A stretch of 64,000 nt of DNA from the NCBI RefSeq assembly GCF_000220395.1, contig NW_004085979.1, forward strand, positions 40,565-104,564, in the 5' to 3' direction. This document shows positions 62,125-64,000 of this stretch, piece after piece. A program made the translations under genes and the position numbers. Source of the DNA: Ichthyophthirius multifiliis. Taxonomy: Eukaryota; Ciliophora; Oligohymenophorea; Hymenostomatida. Under the pieces are notes generated by a model, which was not told where the DNA came from, did no database searches, and saw only the letters and a list, made by a program, of their open reading frames with translations. The number at the start of each line of letters is the position of its first letter. The stretch's first letter is position 1.

Positions 62125-62694
62125 TCAATAATTCCTATATTTTTATATTATTTTTTAAAAACTTTGTTTTTAATCATGTATTTCATCTAAAATTTATTGA
62201 AAAATAAGTAATTCACAATCATCCTCTTATCCCATAAAATCTTTAATTTTTAAAGAATTTTTCCTATTGCTTTACACATGAGATTCTAAATTATCTATAA
62301 ATATACTTCTACATAAATCTAACTTTAACTTTTTTAAATCTTTTTTAACTAGATTATCTTTAATAATGCAATAGTCCCTACAAAATATTTTTTTTATTAG
62401 TTTATTTTAATCAATATGCTTAACAATCGTTTCAGCATATTCTTTACTAGAAGCAGTATAAATATAAATATTATAATTTTTAGCAGCATCAGATAAAAAT
62501 GTATCTAGGTATTACCTTTTATGCACAAAATAAATCTTACTTTAGTTATTATAATATATTTGTATTCTAAATGCTTCATTGTTTAATTATTTAAAGCTAC
62601 AATGTATAAGTGTTTCATCTAAATCTAAAATTAAATTATTCTTCTTCTTTTTACATACTTATAATTATTTATTTCCATTTATTGATTATTTCAT
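62125..62694 (-). CDS. SCP/NIF-type (FCP1-like) CTD phosphatase
   Basis: One intronless frame of 190 codons encodes 189 residues. LILDLDETLIHCSF is the DxDxT/V catalytic signature of NIF/FCP1-like phosphatases. IYIYTASSKEYAETIVKHID is the Thr/Ser motif with the characteristic ASxxYA. FCRDYC, KDLKKL with the conserved Lys, and SIFIDNLESH, where a DD is usually found, complete the fold. The expected reaction is removal of phosphate from Ser/Thr, for example in the RNA polymerase II CTD or other nuclear substrates. The second Asp of the terminal motif appears as Asn (IDN), as in many SCP-like proteins. The start is ATG 62692-62694; the frame is open upstream to about 62830 but without another ATG. 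The stop is TGA 62125-62127. Confidence 0.9.
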
Positions 62695-63383
62695 GTTTTT
62701 CTCGTTTTAATTTAATATTTTATTTAAAGTAGCAATTTAGGAGATTTTATTAATTTAGGAATTATGGATATAAAGGCTCTAGAGCTTTGTAATTAAATTA
62801 AGTGCTATGAACTTTATAAAATATACTAAATTATATATGAAATATTTTATCATTATATTTATATAAAATTGATCGTATTTTTATTAAATCTATTTTTTTT
62901 TTTAAATAACTTTAAATACATTTTTTTAAAAAAGCTGGTCATTTTGAGTTTATTTTTAATTTTGTAATAAAAATTAATGATAAACAAGTTCTATTTTATT
63001 TAATTTTTTATTTAAATGTAATTTTTTAAAATAATTTTATTGATAGTACAATTATATTAAAGGTTATAATTATTAAATTATTATTTTCATAATTTGATTT
63101 TTTAATTTTAGTTTAATAATTTATTTATTATTAAAATAAATAATAAGGCGTTATTTTAAAAAATAATTAGCATAAATAATAAATATAATATAATTTTATT
63201 ACAACTAAGTACAAAGAAATTATAAATTTAAACTATAACTAGTGTATTAAAAATATTTAGCATTTTAATATTTTCTTTTTTAGAGTATAAAAATTATTTA
63301 TTGTAAAAAATAAATATTAAATTAATATAAAATAAAAAATAAAATAAATTAAATATATTATATAGTAGAAAAATATATTTAAA

Positions 63384-63416
<33 letters not shown>

Positions 63417-64000
63417 TTATATAACAGTAATAATATTATATCTTCATAAATAAAATCATCTGAGAAACAATAAAATTAAAGTTTAATCTTCATTTTATGT
63501 AAAACAAAAAAATATTTTAAATTATTCTTATAATTTAATATATTATAGTTTTTATATAATAATGTATTTTTATTATTCTTTGTTTATAAATTATTTTAAA
63601 TGTTAATCAAAAAAAAATGTATAACGCAAATATTTTTTCATTAATTTAGAATTTATGTTTAAAAAAATCCATAAAAATATAATATATGTGAATAGTTTAA
63701 AATTAGAAATAGTAAGTAGTTTTTAAAATGTTATTATAGATTTAAAATTTATGAAAAATTTCAATATTTATAAAATATAAATAAAATTTAAATTAATCAC
63801 TATAATAAAATAATACAATTAAACTAAAATTAATAAAAATAATCATAAATGATAAAAAAAAATACTAAATTAAAAAAATTATATAATATTTTAGATAAAT
63901 AGATATTATTTCTTTTATTGTCATATTATTTATAATTCATTAATAAATAAATAAAAATTAAATTAAAAATGATTTGTTAATATCTATATTTTTTTATATT
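62695..64000. other. Gene-free AT-rich end of window
   Basis: About 1.3 kb of A/T-rich sequence with a TA tract at about 63385-63418. The first 130 bases continue the phosphatase frame without an ATG and may be its leader or an upstream exon. No telomeric GGGGTT-type repeat is seen at the window end. Confidence 0.5.

Overview
The window looks like protein-coding DNA from an oligohymenophorean ciliate of the Tetrahymena/Ichthyophthirius kind. It is extremely AT-rich. TAA and TAG occur inside every recognisable gene at Gln positions, and every gene with a clear end stops at TGA. Introns are short GT-AG introns of about 40 to 120 bases, T/A-rich, often ending in a run of A before AG. Standard-code ORF calling therefore breaks almost every gene, and nearly all standard-code ORFs here are fragments or antisense shadows. 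I saw no rRNA, transposon, telomere repeat or CRISPR.

Layout (ciliate code). 559-631: tRNA-His(GTG). 876-2361 (+): two-domain chromate-transporter (CHR) family membrane protein. 2468-3433 (-): intronless protein with an N-terminal CHHC-like zinc finger. 3907-6091 (-): CAMK-like Ser/Thr kinase whose frame is broken by single-base shifts. 6724-8946 (-): PWWP plus TFIIS-central-domain chromatin/transcription factor. 9490-15166 (-): very large secreted-then-anchored type I membrane protein. 16115-16600 (-): uncertain coiled-coil exons. 16663-17069 (-): degenerate PKA regulatory-subunit fragment. 17467-18190 (-): mitochondrial ATP synthase OSCP. 18791-27447 (+): giant USP-family deubiquitinase. 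27848-29266 (+): HAD-like phosphatase. 29365-35637 (-): about 2000-residue coiled-coil protein. 36493-43308 (+): Cys-rich extracellular repeats joined to a C-terminal polytopic membrane domain. 43499-46434 (-): coiled-coil protein. 46724-48382 (-): CCDC148-like coiled-coil protein. 50138-50368 (-): weak small ORF. 50501-52796 (-): coiled-coil protein. About 53420-54250 (-): Lys-rich reading of uncertain limits. 54689-54979 (-): small ORF. 55403-58263 (-): SEN1/UPF1-type SF1 helicase. 58766-59899 (+): complete PKA catalytic subunit in five exons. 60158-60706 (+): ARL8 GTPase. 60967-62009 (-): TatD nuclease. 62125-62694 (-): SCP/NIF-type CTD phosphatase. The remaining stretches are A/T simple sequence.

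There is no operon logic; these are independent eukaryotic genes. The themes are signalling (two kinases, a PKA-R relic, two phosphatases), cytoskeleton or cilium-type coiled-coil proteins, surface membrane proteins, and RNA/chromatin factors. Several conserved genes (kinase, OSCP, TatD, PKA-R, probably CHR and PWWP) need a one-base shift to restore a conserved reading frame, while PKA-C, ARL8, the CTD phosphatase, the CCDC148-like gene and the CHHC gene are intact. This mix fits assembly errors at short A/T or G runs better than general decay, except for the PKA-R piece, which also carries in-frame TGA codons.
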